Assembly (NCBI RefSeq): GCF_001757995.1
Contig: NZ_LXLV01000024.1
Coordinates: 1-53,249, forward strand
DNA: 53,249 nucleotides
Origin: Bacillus mycoides
GTDB lineage: Bacteria; Bacillota; Bacilli; Bacillales; Bacillaceae_G
Direction of reading: 5' to 3'
Part shown: positions 37,272 through 45,293 of the stretch, piece after piece
Position numbering within the stretch: the first letter of the stretch is position 1
Layout: each line of letters opens with the position of its first letter
The notes under the pieces: generated by a model
Told to the model about the DNA's origin: nothing
Database searches by the model: none
What the model saw: only the letters and a program-made list of their open reading frames with translations
Position numbers and translations under genes: made by a program

Positions 37272-37778
37272 ATGGCTGAAGTAAAGGGTAAAACAGCTAA
37301 TGAATCAAGAGTTTTTAAAACGAGTCGAGTATTTCCAACGGATTTAAATGATCATAACACGCTATTTGGTGGAAAGATATTGGCGGAGATGGATATGGTT
37401 GCTTCAATTTCAGCAACGAGACACTCGAGAATGGAATGTGTCACAGCGTCTATGGATTGGGTAGATTTCTTACATCCAGTACGTTCTTCAGATTGTGTTA
37501 GTTATGAATCTTTCGTGATTTGGACGGGAAGAACTTCTATGGAGATATTTGTGAAAGTAGTAGCAGAAGATTTAATTTCAGGTGAAAAACGTATAGCAGC
37601 AACTTCATTCGTTACTTTTGTTGCGCTTAGCAAGGAGAATAATCCAGTCCCTGTACCGCGTGTTATCCCTGAGACAGAAGAGGAGAAAGAATTGCATCGA
37701 ATTGCTGTGTTACGTGCAGAACAGCGCCATATTCGTAAGGCAGAGAGTAAGAAAGTAGCTAAACTGCTAACTTTTTGA
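37272..37778 (+). CDS. Acyl-CoA thioesterase (YkhA-like)
   Basis: A 168-residue hotdog-fold thioesterase that hydrolyses acyl-CoA. The motif FPTDLNDHNTLFGGKILAEMD (LNDHNTLFGG core, about 18-32) with its Asn/Asp pair is the active-site region, and TASMDWVDFLHPV follows. Start is the ATG at 37272 behind AAAGGGG; a GTG at 37263 lies within that ribosome-binding site. Single gene with TATATAATT near 37250 as a likely -10. Confidence 0.9.
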   Translation: MAEVKGKTANESRVFKTSRVFPTDLNDHNTLFGGKILAEMDMVASISATRHSRMECVTASMDWVDFLHPVRSSDCVSYESFVIWTGRTSMEIFVKVVAEDLISGEKRIAATSFVTFVALSKENNPVPVPRVIPETEEEKELHRIAVLRAEQRHIRKAESKKVAKLLTF

Positions 37779-37839
37779 TGATAAATACTTTTTCTTTTCG
37801 TTTAATATTTCAGCAATAGGCGAAAAAAGTTTTAAAATG

Positions 37840-37873
37840 AAAAGCGGACACCTAAAAATAGGTGTCCGCTTTT
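37840..37873. terminator. Terminator downstream of the thioesterase
   Basis: Perfect 14-base arms (37840-37853 and 37860-37873). Being symmetric with A and T flanks, it may also end the converging yjcZ-like gene. Confidence 0.85.
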
Positions 37874-37911
37874 ATAGTTTTTTCATCCCCATATCGTATT
37901 ACAATAACTGC

Positions 37912-37998
37912 TTAGCAGAAGCAAGCAGCACCGACGATAATTAAGAGGATAAATAATACAACTAGTAGCGCAAATCCATTACCATGTGCGAAGCCCAT
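37912..37998 (-). CDS. YjcZ-family small membrane peptide
   Basis: A 28-residue peptide starting MGFAHGNGFALLVVLF and ending GAACFC, with a single membrane helix (about 9-23) and a terminal Cys pair. YjcZ-like peptides are common in Bacillus and are often linked to sporulation, but their function is unknown. Start is ATG behind AAAGGAGG, an excellent ribosome-binding site, and stop TAA is at 37912-37914. It sits between the thioesterase and cardiolipin synthase genes, on the opposite strand. Confidence 0.85.
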   Translation of the reverse strand: MGFAHGNGFALLVVLFILLIIVGAACFC

Positions 37999-38157
37999 TG
38001 TTATTTCCTCCTTTTATTTTAAGATACAACATACAATATGCAAATGAGCTCTTGTTTGATATGGACGTATATCATGTAGTGACATATTTTTTGTATGATA
38101 ATGTTTTAAAAAAGGAAAGATATAGGAATAACAGTATGTGGAGAAAGGAACTTATCC

Positions 38158-39342
38158 ATGAAGCACTTTTTTATTGTAATACTTTGCTTGATAGGTGTAT
38201 TCATATGGATGAACATCGATATGGAAATGGGGAAAAAAATGGTTAGCGGTTATGAATTAGAAAAAATTCGATCAGGGGATGTTCAACTATATACGAACGG
38301 TGATGAGTTATATAGGAATTTATTTAATGATATAAATCGCGCAGAAAAGTACATATATATTCATTTTTATATTGTAGGTAAAGATGAAGTAAGTCTAGAG
38401 TTCTTACGGTTATTAGAGAAAAAAGCATCTAGTGGTGTAGATGTGAAATTGTCAGTAGACCGGATAGGTGGATATAAGCTTAAGAAAAAGATAATCAGTC
38501 AATTAAAAGAAAAAGGCGTGAAGTTTACATTCAGTAAAAAACCCAAATTTAAAAATTTATTTTTTTCTTTGCATCAACGCAATCACAGACGCATTGTTAC
38601 TATAGATGGGAAAGTATCGTACATCGGTGGTTTTAATATCGGCAAGGAGTATCTTGGACAGGATCCTAAATTTGGTCCGTGGCGTGATTATCATGTACGC
38701 ATCGAAGGGGATGGAGCTGCTGATATGGAACGGAAATTTGCGGAAGATTGGCAGGAAGATACGGGAGAAAAGTTCCCTATACATCATGGTTTACCTGTAC
38801 AAGGAAATGTAAAATATCAATACGTATTTTCGAATGGAAAAGGTTTATGGCAGGAATATGGGGGACTATTAAAGAAGGCAAAACATTCCTTAATAATCGC
38901 TACACCATATTTTGTACCGAGTAAAGAAATGATGCAGGGGTTAAAAGATGCATTAAATCGAGGTGTTCGTGTGAAAATTCTCGTCCCGTTTAAGAGTGAT
39001 GCTGTAATGCTGAAACAAGCAGCTTATCCACATTTAAAAGAAATGCTTATGGCAGGGGCAGAAATCTATCAATATCGAAATGGATTTTTTCACGGGAAAG
39101 TAACAATTATTGATGATGAAATTGTTGACGTTGGTACAGCAAACTTTGATAATAGAAGTTTTTATTTAAATACTGAATCTAACTGCTTTATTTATGATAA
39201 GAAAGTAGTAGCAGAAGTATGGAGCCGACTAGAGGAGGACTTTCATAAATCTAAACGATTTTCTGAAGCAGACTTTGAGAAAATTAGTCGCTGGGATTGG
39301 TTTCTAGCAAGAATAGCGAATGTTATCGCATCATATTTATAG
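38158..39342 (+). CDS. cls: Cardiolipin synthase
   Basis: A 394-residue phospholipase D-superfamily protein with one N-terminal membrane helix (about 4-20), shorter than classical two-helix Cls. Second HKD motif is complete: His312, Lys314 and Asp319 (FHGKVTIID). In the first motif His143 is followed by Arg-Arg (NHRRIVTID), so Arg145 stands where Lys is usual, with Asp150 in place. It would join phosphatidylglycerol molecules to make cardiolipin. Start is ATG behind AAAGGA. A gene for a CotF-like protein follows after 34 bases. Confidence 0.88.
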   Translation: MKHFFIVILCLIGVFIWMNIDMEMGKKMVSGYELEKIRSGDVQLYTNGDELYRNLFNDINRAEKYIYIHFYIVGKDEVSLEFLRLLEKKASSGVDVKLSVDRIGGYKLKKKIISQLKEKGVKFTFSKKPKFKNLFFSLHQRNHRRIVTIDGKVSYIGGFNIGKEYLGQDPKFGPWRDYHVRIEGDGAADMERKFAEDWQEDTGEKFPIHHGLPVQGNVKYQYVFSNGKGLWQEYGGLLKKAKHSLIIATPYFVPSKEMMQGLKDALNRGVRVKILVPFKSDAVMLKQAAYPHLKEMLMAGAEIYQYRNGFFHGKVTIIDDEIVDVGTANFDNRSFYLNTESNCFIYDKKVVAEVWSRLEEDFHKSKRFSEADFEKISRWDWFLARIANVIASYL

Positions 39343-39376
39343 TATATAGATGGAAAATAGGAAGGGAGGCGCTTTA

Positions 39377-39835
39377 ATGGATTGTATGAAAGAATTGCTG
39401 ACATATAGTTACACGCTTATATATAAAGTTGGAGAGTATACGGGCAAGGTTCGAGATGAAGAATTAAAGGATATATTACAGCATCATTTGCCGTATATGT
39501 TACAAGCATATAATGAACAAGTAAATTTTCAAGAAGGAGAAAATGTACAGCATATAACTTGTAAACAAATGTGGCCGGAATTTACTGAAATGGATAGGGA
39601 AACAGATAATGAATATACAGGGGATATTGGGATTGCTATTTGTTATATTACACATTTAAAGCGATTAGCATTAAAGTTTGCTCAAGTGGCAGTAGAAGTT
39701 GCGAACCCGGAGTTTCGTTCTTTTCTGGAAAATTGTTTTGTGAAAATGAATCGTTACGCATATAATGTTTGGCAATATGTTGTGAAGAAGGAATATAAAA
39801 TTAAACATGTATATGAAAATGAAAAATTCGCGTGA
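39377..39835 (+). CDS. CotF-like protein
   Basis: A 152-residue, largely helical, ferritin-like protein with several His (HHLPYM, HLKRLA) and a C-terminal aromatic patch (YAYNVWQYV). It resembles CotF/spore-coat-associated small proteins of Bacillus, though I cannot be sure of the family. Start is the ATG at 39377 with GGGAGG upstream; an earlier in-frame ATG at 39350 has no clear ribosome-binding site. No signal peptide. Probably expressed after the cls gene or from its own promoter. Confidence 0.65.
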   Translation: MDCMKELLTYSYTLIYKVGEYTGKVRDEELKDILQHHLPYMLQAYNEQVNFQEGENVQHITCKQMWPEFTEMDRETDNEYTGDIGIAICYITHLKRLALKFAQVAVEVANPEFRSFLENCFVKMNRYAYNVWQYVVKKEYKIKHVYENEKFA

Positions 39836-39839
39836 AAAG

Positions 39840-39872
39840 CTAAGGTGGACTGAAAGACGCCTTAGTTTTTTT
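39840..39872 (+). terminator. Terminator of the CotF-like gene
   Basis: CTAAGGTG/CGCCTTAG stem with one wobble pair, followed by seven Ts. Confidence 0.7.
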
Positions 39873-40022
39873 ATGTCTAATTAGAGGGGGCGGATTAAAG
39901 ATTGATTGTTTTATCAGAAAATTTACAAAAGTTTACCGTATCTTTACTATTTTTAAATCTTCCCTTTAAAAATAAAGAGTAATATAGGGTTGTACATATT
40001 CTATCAAAGGGAGGAAACGCAA

Positions 40023-40202
40023 ATGAACAAATGGGTTAAGTCATTAACTGCTATGGCACTTGCAAGTTCTTTATTAATGGTAGGTTGTAGTAAAGGTGAG
40101 GATAAAAAGAAAGAAGATGACACAACTTCGCAGCAAGATGAAAAAAAAGATAAAGAAACAAGCGGAACAGAGAAGTCTTCTGATTCAAAAGAAAAGAAAT
40201 AA
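40023..40202 (+). CDS. Small lipoprotein
   Basis: A 59-residue secreted lipoprotein. A signal peptide runs to residue 20 with lipobox LMVGC (Cys21). The mature part (about 39 residues) is low-complexity and strongly charged (KKKEDD, QQDEKKDKE, SDSKEKK) with Ser/Thr. I do not recognise it. Start is ATG behind AAAGGGAGG. The mature segment has no fold that I can see and could be a linker or spacer. A structured intergenic element follows its stop. Confidence 0.75.
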   Translation: MNKWVKSLTAMALASSLLMVGCSKGEDKKKEDDTTSQQDEKKDKETSGTEKSSDSKEKK

Positions 40203-40213
40203 AGTGAAACTTT

Positions 40214-40398
40214 AATCAGTGGGGGGTTTTGTCCATCCCCCACTGATTATTAGCCCACACCAATCGGGCATTTACGGGTAGTTATCTTCCACCTAACTTC
40301 CCCACATTCACCGAATTTTGAGGTGGGAGTTTACTGCCCGCAAATAGCGGGATAAATGGATAACAGAGCTTCCTCACATATACGAGGGAGCTTTTTTG
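40214..40398 (+). ncRNA. Structured intergenic element, identity uncertain
   Basis: Several stems can form. AATCAGTGGGGG (40214-40225) pairs with 40237-40248. CGGGTAGT (40275-40282) pairs with 40333-40340, enclosing CTTCCACCT (40286-40294) with 40321-40329. CCCGC (40337-40341) can instead pair with GCGGG (40347-40351), competing with the former. AGCTTCCTC (40367-40375) pairs with 40384-40392 and is followed by six Ts, a rho-independent terminator. It could be a small RNA, a riboswitch-like leader of the next gene, or the remnant end of an IS200/IS605-like or bcr-type repeat. I cannot tell which. Confidence 0.5.
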
Positions 40399-40458
40399 TT
40401 GTATATTTGTAAGTTTTGCGGAAAAATAGAGAGAAAGAATGGAAGAGGGGGATAGTAT

Positions 40459-41079
40459 ATGAAAGTATGTATATTAGGAGCGACAGGTAGAGTAGGTTCA
40501 CACATTTTGAAGTTAGCATTACATGATTCATATGAAGTGGCAGTATTAGTTCGTGATTTGAGTAAAGTGGAAATAGAGCATGAAAGGTTACATATTATAG
40601 AGGGAAATGTATTAAATGAAAATGACATAAAGGAAGCAGTGAAAGGGTGCGATATTGTAATTAGTACTCTTGGAACAGATGGGAATGGAACGTTAGCAAA
40701 GAGTTTACCGATTATTATAAAATGTATGGAAAAAGAGGGCATAAAGAAGATAGTTACAATAGGAACTGCCGGCATTTTACAAGCACGAACAAATCCAAGT
40801 ATATATCGTTTCCAATCAAATGAATCGAAAAGAAAAATAACAACAGCAGCGGAAGATCATTTAGCTGCCTATGTAGCGCTAGAAAATAGTAAACTTTGCT
40901 GGACTGTTGTTTGTCCAACGCATTTAATAGATGGTGATGAAACTGGTTTATATCGAACGGAAAAAGATATATTGCCAGCAGATGGATCTAAAATCACAGT
41001 GGGTGATACAGCTCATTTTACATGGAGATTACGTAATAAAAGCAAATATGAGCAAAGTCGAGTAGGTATTTCATATTAA
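40459..41079 (+). CDS. NAD(P)-binding oxidoreductase (YwnB-like)
   Basis: A 206-residue NmrA/atypical-SDR protein with GATGRVGSH as the dinucleotide-binding loop (about 7-15). The central strand IVTIGTAGIL and the substrate lid segment VCPTHLIDGDETG match YwnB-like NAD(P)H-binding proteins. These are quinone-type or unspecified reductases. Start is ATG behind GAGGGGGAT. Single gene, preceded by the structured element and convergent with DUF456. Confidence 0.82.
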   Translation: MKVCILGATGRVGSHILKLALHDSYEVAVLVRDLSKVEIEHERLHIIEGNVLNENDIKEAVKGCDIVISTLGTDGNGTLAKSLPIIIKCMEKEGIKKIVTIGTAGILQARTNPSIYRFQSNESKRKITTAAEDHLAAYVALENSKLCWTVVCPTHLIDGDETGLYRTEKDILPADGSKITVGDTAHFTWRLRNKSKYEQSRVGISY

Positions 41080-41103
41080 AAAACCACCCCAAAATAGGGA
41101 TGG

Positions 41104-41586
41104 CTAAAAAATGATATAGCATACAAAGAAAATAATCATAATGATTTGGAGAATTGCTTTCGCTATTGTACTACTTAAAAAACCGACTACAGTTGCAATT
41201 CCGACTAAAAAGGCGTCTTTTGGCGCCTTTTTATGCATTAATTCTGTTATAAATACCGATAAGAACGGTATGATAATAAGACCAAATGGCGGGAAGAAGA
41301 ACGATCCGACAATGATAGAAATCATGCCGACACGTTCACCCCACTTAGAACTTCCGTATTTTTTTAAGAAATATCCATTTGCTATAAAATCAGCACCGAA
41401 AATGAAAAGTGTAAAAATAACTTGAATAATCCAAAAAGATGTTGTTAATTCTCCGCCATTTATACCAAAATGATAAATGAAATAGCCAGCCCATACTGCA
41501 AGAATGCCAGGAATAATGGGGTATATAAAGGCAAGAAATGAAACAATGAAACAAGCGATGATACTAATTGTTAATAATACAGTCAC
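41104..41586 (-). CDS. DUF456 membrane protein
   Basis: A 160-residue membrane protein with five or so helices and the family features of DUF456 (YPIIPGILAVWAG, FGADFIANGYFLKKYGSSKWG). Its function is unknown. Start is GTG at 41586, six bases after AAAGGAGG. One base separates it from the preceding CNNM gene, and its ribosome-binding site overlaps that gene's end, so the two are coupled in translation. Convergent with the YwnB-like gene. Confidence 0.87.
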   Translation of the reverse strand: MTVLLTISIIACFIVSFLAFIYPIIPGILAVWAGYFIYHFGINGGELTTSFWIIQVIFTLFIFGADFIANGYFLKKYGSSKWGERVGMISIIVGSFFFPPFGLIIIPFLSVFITELMHKKAPKDAFLVGIATVVGFLSSTIAKAILQIIMIIFFVCYIIF

Positions 41587-41587
41587 T

Positions 41588-42895
41588 TTATACCTCCTTT
41601 ATAGAATCTAATTTATGTACAGCAATCTTTTTAATTTGATGTCCGTCTAGTTCCAATGCCTTAAATTGAAAACCATCATATTCAACTGAATAGCCAGCAT
41701 CAATATTTAAGTCAATAGCTTGGGAGAGAAGCCAGCCCCCAATTGTATCTAAATCACTATCATCAATATGCAAACCAAACATATCATTTACTTCAGAAAT
41801 AAGTACTTTTCCATCTAATACAGTAAGTTTAGGTGTGCGTTTTTCAATCATTGGTGATTCATCTGCATCAAATTCGTCTTGAATTTCACCAATAATTTCT
41901 TCAAGAATATCCTCCATTGTTAAAAGTCCAGCGGTGCCACCATATTCGTCCATTATAATCGCCATTTGAACACGGTTTTTTTGAAGATGTATTAACGTTT
42001 TACGAATGGGAACTGTTTCAAAAACAGTTAAAACTGGGTGTATGTACGATTCAAGTGGTTTATAAATTCTTTTTGTTTGATCGTGAAATATTTCTTTCGT
42101 ATTTATCATCCCAATTATGTCGTCTTTATCTTTTTCAATAATAGGATAACGTGTATACTTTTCAGTTGCGACGATATCCATATTTTCTTCTAACGTATTT
42201 TCAGTAGATAAGCAAATCATCTCGGTACGAGGAACCATGATTTCTTTCGCAACACGATCATCAAATTCAAAAATGTTATTTACATATTTATATTCGGTTT
42301 GATTAATTTCGCCGCTTTTATAACTTTCACCTAAAATGAGCCGTAGTTCTTCTTCAGAATGGGCAAGTTCGTTTTCTTTTGCAGGTTCTAAACCGAATAA
42401 CTTTGTGAAAAACACAGCTGAACTATTAAGCACCCAAATGAATGGATACATAATTTTATCAAACAAAATAAGCGGTTTTGCAAATTTTAATGTAATTGCT
42501 TCTGCTTTTTGAATTGCGAAAGACTTAGGAACTAATTCTCCTAATACAACATGGAAAAAAGTAATAACACTAAATGCAATAATAAAGGATAACGTGTTAG
42601 CTATTGCTCCAGTAATGTTGATTTTTTCAAATAGTGGTCGTAGTAAATGTTCTACAGTTGGTTCACCAAGCCAACCAAGTCCTAGAGAAGTGATAGTAAT
42701 ACCAAGCTGACAAGCAGATAAATAAACATCTAAGTTAGATACAACGCTTCTTGCAGCTAACGCCTGCTTATTACCTTCATTGGCAAGTTGATCAATTCGA
42801 CTTTTTCGTACTTTTACAACAGCGAATTCTGATGCAACGAAAAAGCCAGAAATAAGGATAAGTATAAAGATGAGAAAAATATTTAATATGTCCAA
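41588..42895 (-). CDS. CNNM/CorC-type transporter (hemolysin family)
   Basis: A 435-residue protein with an N-terminal CNNM (DUF21) membrane domain (about 1-190), a tandem CBS pair (about 205-330) and a C-terminal CorC_HlyC domain (about 345-425). Members handle Mg2+ or related divalent cations; B. subtilis MpfA and YhdT are examples. The start is a TTG, giving MDILNIFLIF, with an in-frame stop four codons upstream. The only good ribosome-binding site (GGAGG) lies 37 bases upstream, separated by a short hairpin. Operon with DUF456. Confidence 0.88.
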   Translation of the reverse strand: MDILNIFLIFILILISGFFVASEFAVVKVRKSRIDQLANEGNKQALAARSVVSNLDVYLSACQLGITITSLGLGWLGEPTVEHLLRPLFEKINITGAIANTLSFIIAFSVITFFHVVLGELVPKSFAIQKAEAITLKFAKPLILFDKIMYPFIWVLNSSAVFFTKLFGLEPAKENELAHSEEELRLILGESYKSGEINQTEYKYVNNIFEFDDRVAKEIMVPRTEMICLSTENTLEENMDIVATEKYTRYPIIEKDKDDIIGMINTKEIFHDQTKRIYKPLESYIHPVLTVFETVPIRKTLIHLQKNRVQMAIIMDEYGGTAGLLTMEDILEEIIGEIQDEFDADESPMIEKRTPKLTVLDGKVLISEVNDMFGLHIDDSDLDTIGGWLLSQAIDLNIDAGYSVEYDGFQFKALELDGHQIKKIAVHKLDSIKEV

Positions 42896-43061
42896 GTGTG
42901 TTCTCTATTCCTAATTTGGAATAAAGATGTCACCTCCTGCAATTATGTTATACTTTTATAATAAATCCAAATGAAAAGATTAGTCAAAGAAAATGGGTAA
43001 ATAATGGTAGGTTTTAATAGTATTTTTTAAATTTGCTGTTATTTTGTCCTCTATATAATAG

Positions 43062-43100
43062 GAATAACCGTCTACATTTAATTTAAGTAGACGGTTATTC
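43062..43100 (-). terminator. Terminator of the OppB-like gene
   Basis: Perfect 14-base arms (43062-43075 and 43087-43100) just past the minus-strand stop codon. Confidence 0.85.
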
Positions 43101-43104
43101 TATG

Positions 43105-43992
43105 TTATGGTTTCGAAATACTTCTAGTTAAAGTATACGTTTTCTGTTTAGAGTAGTTTGTTGTCCATAAAGTTTGGAGAAAAGACAAGACACTATACGG
43201 AATATAAAGTAGTAATAAACCAATTGTAACAACTATAGGTGCATTTCCCCCAAATTGAACGATAAATTGTAATAGTCCATTTGCATGAAAAACACATTCC
43301 ATAAAAACGAATGAAAGAATAATGGAACTTAAAATAGATTTATGATTGGAAGTAAGCGCCATAAATAACGTATCAACAAGGAAAGCTGAATTTTTTATTT
43401 CATATTCATTTGTGTTATTTAAGAAAGGAAGCCATTTTTTTATTGCTTGCATAACGATAATCATAGAAGTGCTACACACGATGATAAAAGATGAGTAGAA
43501 AGGAAACTTTATGAATTTCGCGATGTAGAGAAGTAGTAATAAGACTGAACATTGTAATATTACAGTGCCAATAGAATACGGTATCCAGCGCAATAAAGAA
43601 GTACACTTTCTTACTGGATTGGGTGCTTTTAAAAATAGATGTCCGATTCCTAAACTTAAAAAGAAACCGATTGCAAGAGTGAATGTGAAACGAACAATCG
43701 ATAAAAAATATATTTCCCATATGTAGGGGAATAGTGGTGAAGAATGGCTTGAAGTATGTATCATATTTTGTGCATGAATAATCTGATTTGCCGAGAAAAG
43801 GATAGGTTCATGCATCCAATCAATTCTTGGAATTGAAATGGAAGAAAGTTGTGCGAAGTTATGAAAAATGCTTATAAAACTAGTTAAGTAAGAGTTACTA
43901 TGTGTAAGAAATAATGCTGGAATAGGACTTATGACAAGAATAATAAGAACACCAATGATAAATTTACATATATGTGAGCGCAATAAGGACAT
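43105..43992 (-). CDS. OppB/DppB-like ABC permease, orphan
   Basis: A 295-residue protein with six to seven membrane helices. The region FIVQFGGNAPIVVTIGLLLLYIPYSVLSFLQ at the C-terminus recalls the OppB/DppB permease fold, and the EAA-type loop is weakly conserved. No partner permease, ATPase or receptor gene adjoins it, so it is an orphan or divergent relative. Start is ATG behind AGGTGAT. A CodY-like box lies 19 to 33 bases upstream of the start. Function therefore uncertain; it may be degenerate rather than active. Confidence 0.6.
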   Translation of the reverse strand: MSLLRSHICKFIIGVLIILVISPIPALFLTHSNSYLTSFISIFHNFAQLSSISIPRIDWMHEPILFSANQIIHAQNMIHTSSHSSPLFPYIWEIYFLSIVRFTFTLAIGFFLSLGIGHLFLKAPNPVRKCTSLLRWIPYSIGTVILQCSVLLLLLYIAKFIKFPFYSSFIIVCSTSMIIVMQAIKKWLPFLNNTNEYEIKNSAFLVDTLFMALTSNHKSILSSIILSFVFMECVFHANGLLQFIVQFGGNAPIVVTIGLLLLYIPYSVLSFLQTLWTTNYSKQKTYTLTRSISKP

Positions 43993-44010
43993 ACAATCAC
44001 CTACTCTTAG

Positions 44011-44025
44011 AATATTCAGAAAATT
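44011..44025. promoter_or_regulatory. CodY-like box upstream of the OppB-like gene
   Basis: Fourteen of fifteen bases match the CodY consensus (mismatch at position 4). It lies 19 to 33 bases upstream of the ATG of the minus-strand permease. Confidence 0.6.
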
Positions 44026-44156
44026 CTTATTCTTATTTTAGCTTTTTTCGGAGTAAGTTACAATATATTTTTCTTGCAGTAATTCAGAGAGAATGTTCGA
44101 TACTGAAGATCATACAAGTGAATGATTAATGAATAAATTATGACAAGAAAATGAAT

Positions 44157-44171
44157 AATTTTCAGAAAAAT
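44157..44171. promoter_or_regulatory. CodY-like box upstream of cbpA
   Basis: Fourteen of fifteen bases match the consensus, with one mismatch at position 14. It is the left arm of an imperfect inverted repeat whose right arm is the next site. Confidence 0.65.
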
Positions 44172-44187
44172 AAAATAAATTATTTAT

Positions 44188-44202
44188 TTTTTTCTGAAAA
44201 TA
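44188..44202. promoter_or_regulatory. Second CodY-like box and cbpA promoter region
   Basis: Twelve of fifteen bases match. It overlaps the first base of TATAAT (44201-44206), the candidate -10 box of the CbpA-like gene. Confidence 0.45.
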
Positions 44203-44249
44203 TAATATAGTTATGGCACAGAAAGTATTTTAACATAAGGAGGCTATTT

Positions 44250-44897
44250 ATGAGGATTAAAGGGAATTATGTGCCGAAAAGGGAAGTTTTATTTTGCTCC
44301 GGCTCAATTACAGTAGGGGAAGCGCTAGAGCACTTAAATAAAACGGGGTATCGTTGTGTACCAGTTTTAGATGAAAAAAAAGAGGGATTTTTAGGGAATG
44401 TATACAAAGTAGATATTTTAGAATATAAAGGTTCACTTGAAGATAATGTATTACAATTATTGAACGATAAAGATGGGTACGTGAGAGAAGACTCTTCCTT
44501 CTTTAAAGTATTTTTTACAATTAAAAAGCTACCTTATTTATCAGTAGTTGATGAAAAAGGGGTCTTCCTTGGTATTTTAACTCATAAAAAAGTTTTTGAA
44601 CTATTAGAAGATGCATGGGGAGTCCATTCTAGTAAATATTCTGTCATGATTGGCACACAAGATTATAATGGGGCCATTCAAAAATTATCGACAGTGCTAA
44701 AGAAATACACTGGTATTCAAAGTTTAATGACTTTTGATAATGATGCTTTATTAGTACGCAGAATTATGTTTACATTAGGAGAAGAGTTTGAAGATAGTGA
44801 ATTAGAAACATTGCTAAAGGATTTAGAAGATCATGGATTTAGAGTTGTGTATGTTGAAGAGATGAATAATCCACGTGAAGTTGAAACGATAGACTAA
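44250..44897 (+). CDS. cbpA: CBS-domain protein, CbpA-like (c-di-AMP binding candidate)
   Basis: A 215-residue cytoplasmic protein with two CBS motifs in the N-terminal two-thirds (SITVGEALEHLNKTGYRCVPVL and SSFFKVFFTIKKLPYLSVV) and a C-terminal ACT-like region (about 130-205). This layout matches CbpA-type proteins that bind cyclic di-AMP, though the binding residues cannot be confirmed by eye. Start is ATG behind AAGGAGG. The promoter region holds CodY-like boxes, so amino acid supply may control it. It is divergent from the OppB-like gene. Confidence 0.72.
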   Translation: MRIKGNYVPKREVLFCSGSITVGEALEHLNKTGYRCVPVLDEKKEGFLGNVYKVDILEYKGSLEDNVLQLLNDKDGYVREDSSFFKVFFTIKKLPYLSVVDEKGVFLGILTHKKVFELLEDAWGVHSSKYSVMIGTQDYNGAIQKLSTVLKKYTGIQSLMTFDNDALLVRRIMFTLGEEFEDSELETLLKDLEDHGFRVVYVEEMNNPREVETID

Positions 44898-44900
44898 CAA

Positions 44901-44940
44901 GTAAAAGCCATCTTATTTTTTGGTGGCTTTTACTTTCTTT
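44901..44940 (+). terminator. Terminator of cbpA
   Basis: GTAAAAGCCATC/GGTGGCTTTTAC stem with a wobble pair followed by T-rich sequence. Confidence 0.8.
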
Positions 44941-45039
44941 TGCATAAAGATATTCAAATATAATAAAATGTATAAATCGTAAATTTCTAAAAACATTTGT
45001 GTAATAGAATAAATAAAGGGAGTATATGTGGATAATTTT

Positions 45040-45054
45040 GATTTTCAAAAAATT
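45040..45054. promoter_or_regulatory. CodY-like box upstream of brnQ
   Basis: Thirteen of fifteen bases match the CodY consensus; mismatches are at positions 1 and 9. It lies upstream of the candidate brnQ promoter. Confidence 0.45.
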
Positions 45055-45221
45055 CTATTTAAAAATATGTTTTTATTTTTCAACTAAATATGTTACTATA
45101 TGTGTGATAAAAGCAAAGAGGTCTGACAACTAAACTCCGCGTTATAACACTCTAATGACTTAAATATTCAAAAAAATCAAAAATTATCATTTGGAGTAAT
45201 TAAAAGGGGAATGGAGAAATT

Positions 45222-45245
45222 ATGGAGAAAGACATTGCTTTGTAA
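45222..45245 (+). CDS. Seven-codon upstream ORF in the brnQ leader
   Basis: ATG GAG AAA GAC ATT GCT TTG TAA encodes MEKDIAL, with GGAG seven bases upstream. It contains Ile, Ala and Leu codons. It may be chance, or part of a leader control of brnQ. Confidence 0.3.
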   Translation: MEKDIAL

Positions 45246-45293
45246 GGGGCATCTTTTATGATCATGAACAGAGAGGAGGATGCATAGCATATT

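Larger units (their letters stand above)
44941..45293. promoter_or_regulatory. Long leader region of brnQ
   Basis: This 353-base AT-rich stretch holds no full gene. It contains an extended -10 (TGTTACTAT, 45091-45099) with a weak -35, a CodY-like box at 45040-45054, and then about 200 bases of probable leader RNA. No T-box motif (GGGTGGNACCGCG type) is visible. A short ORF (ATG 45222 to TAA 45245, MEKDIAL) lies in it, with a GGAG upstream. Confidence 0.5.
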
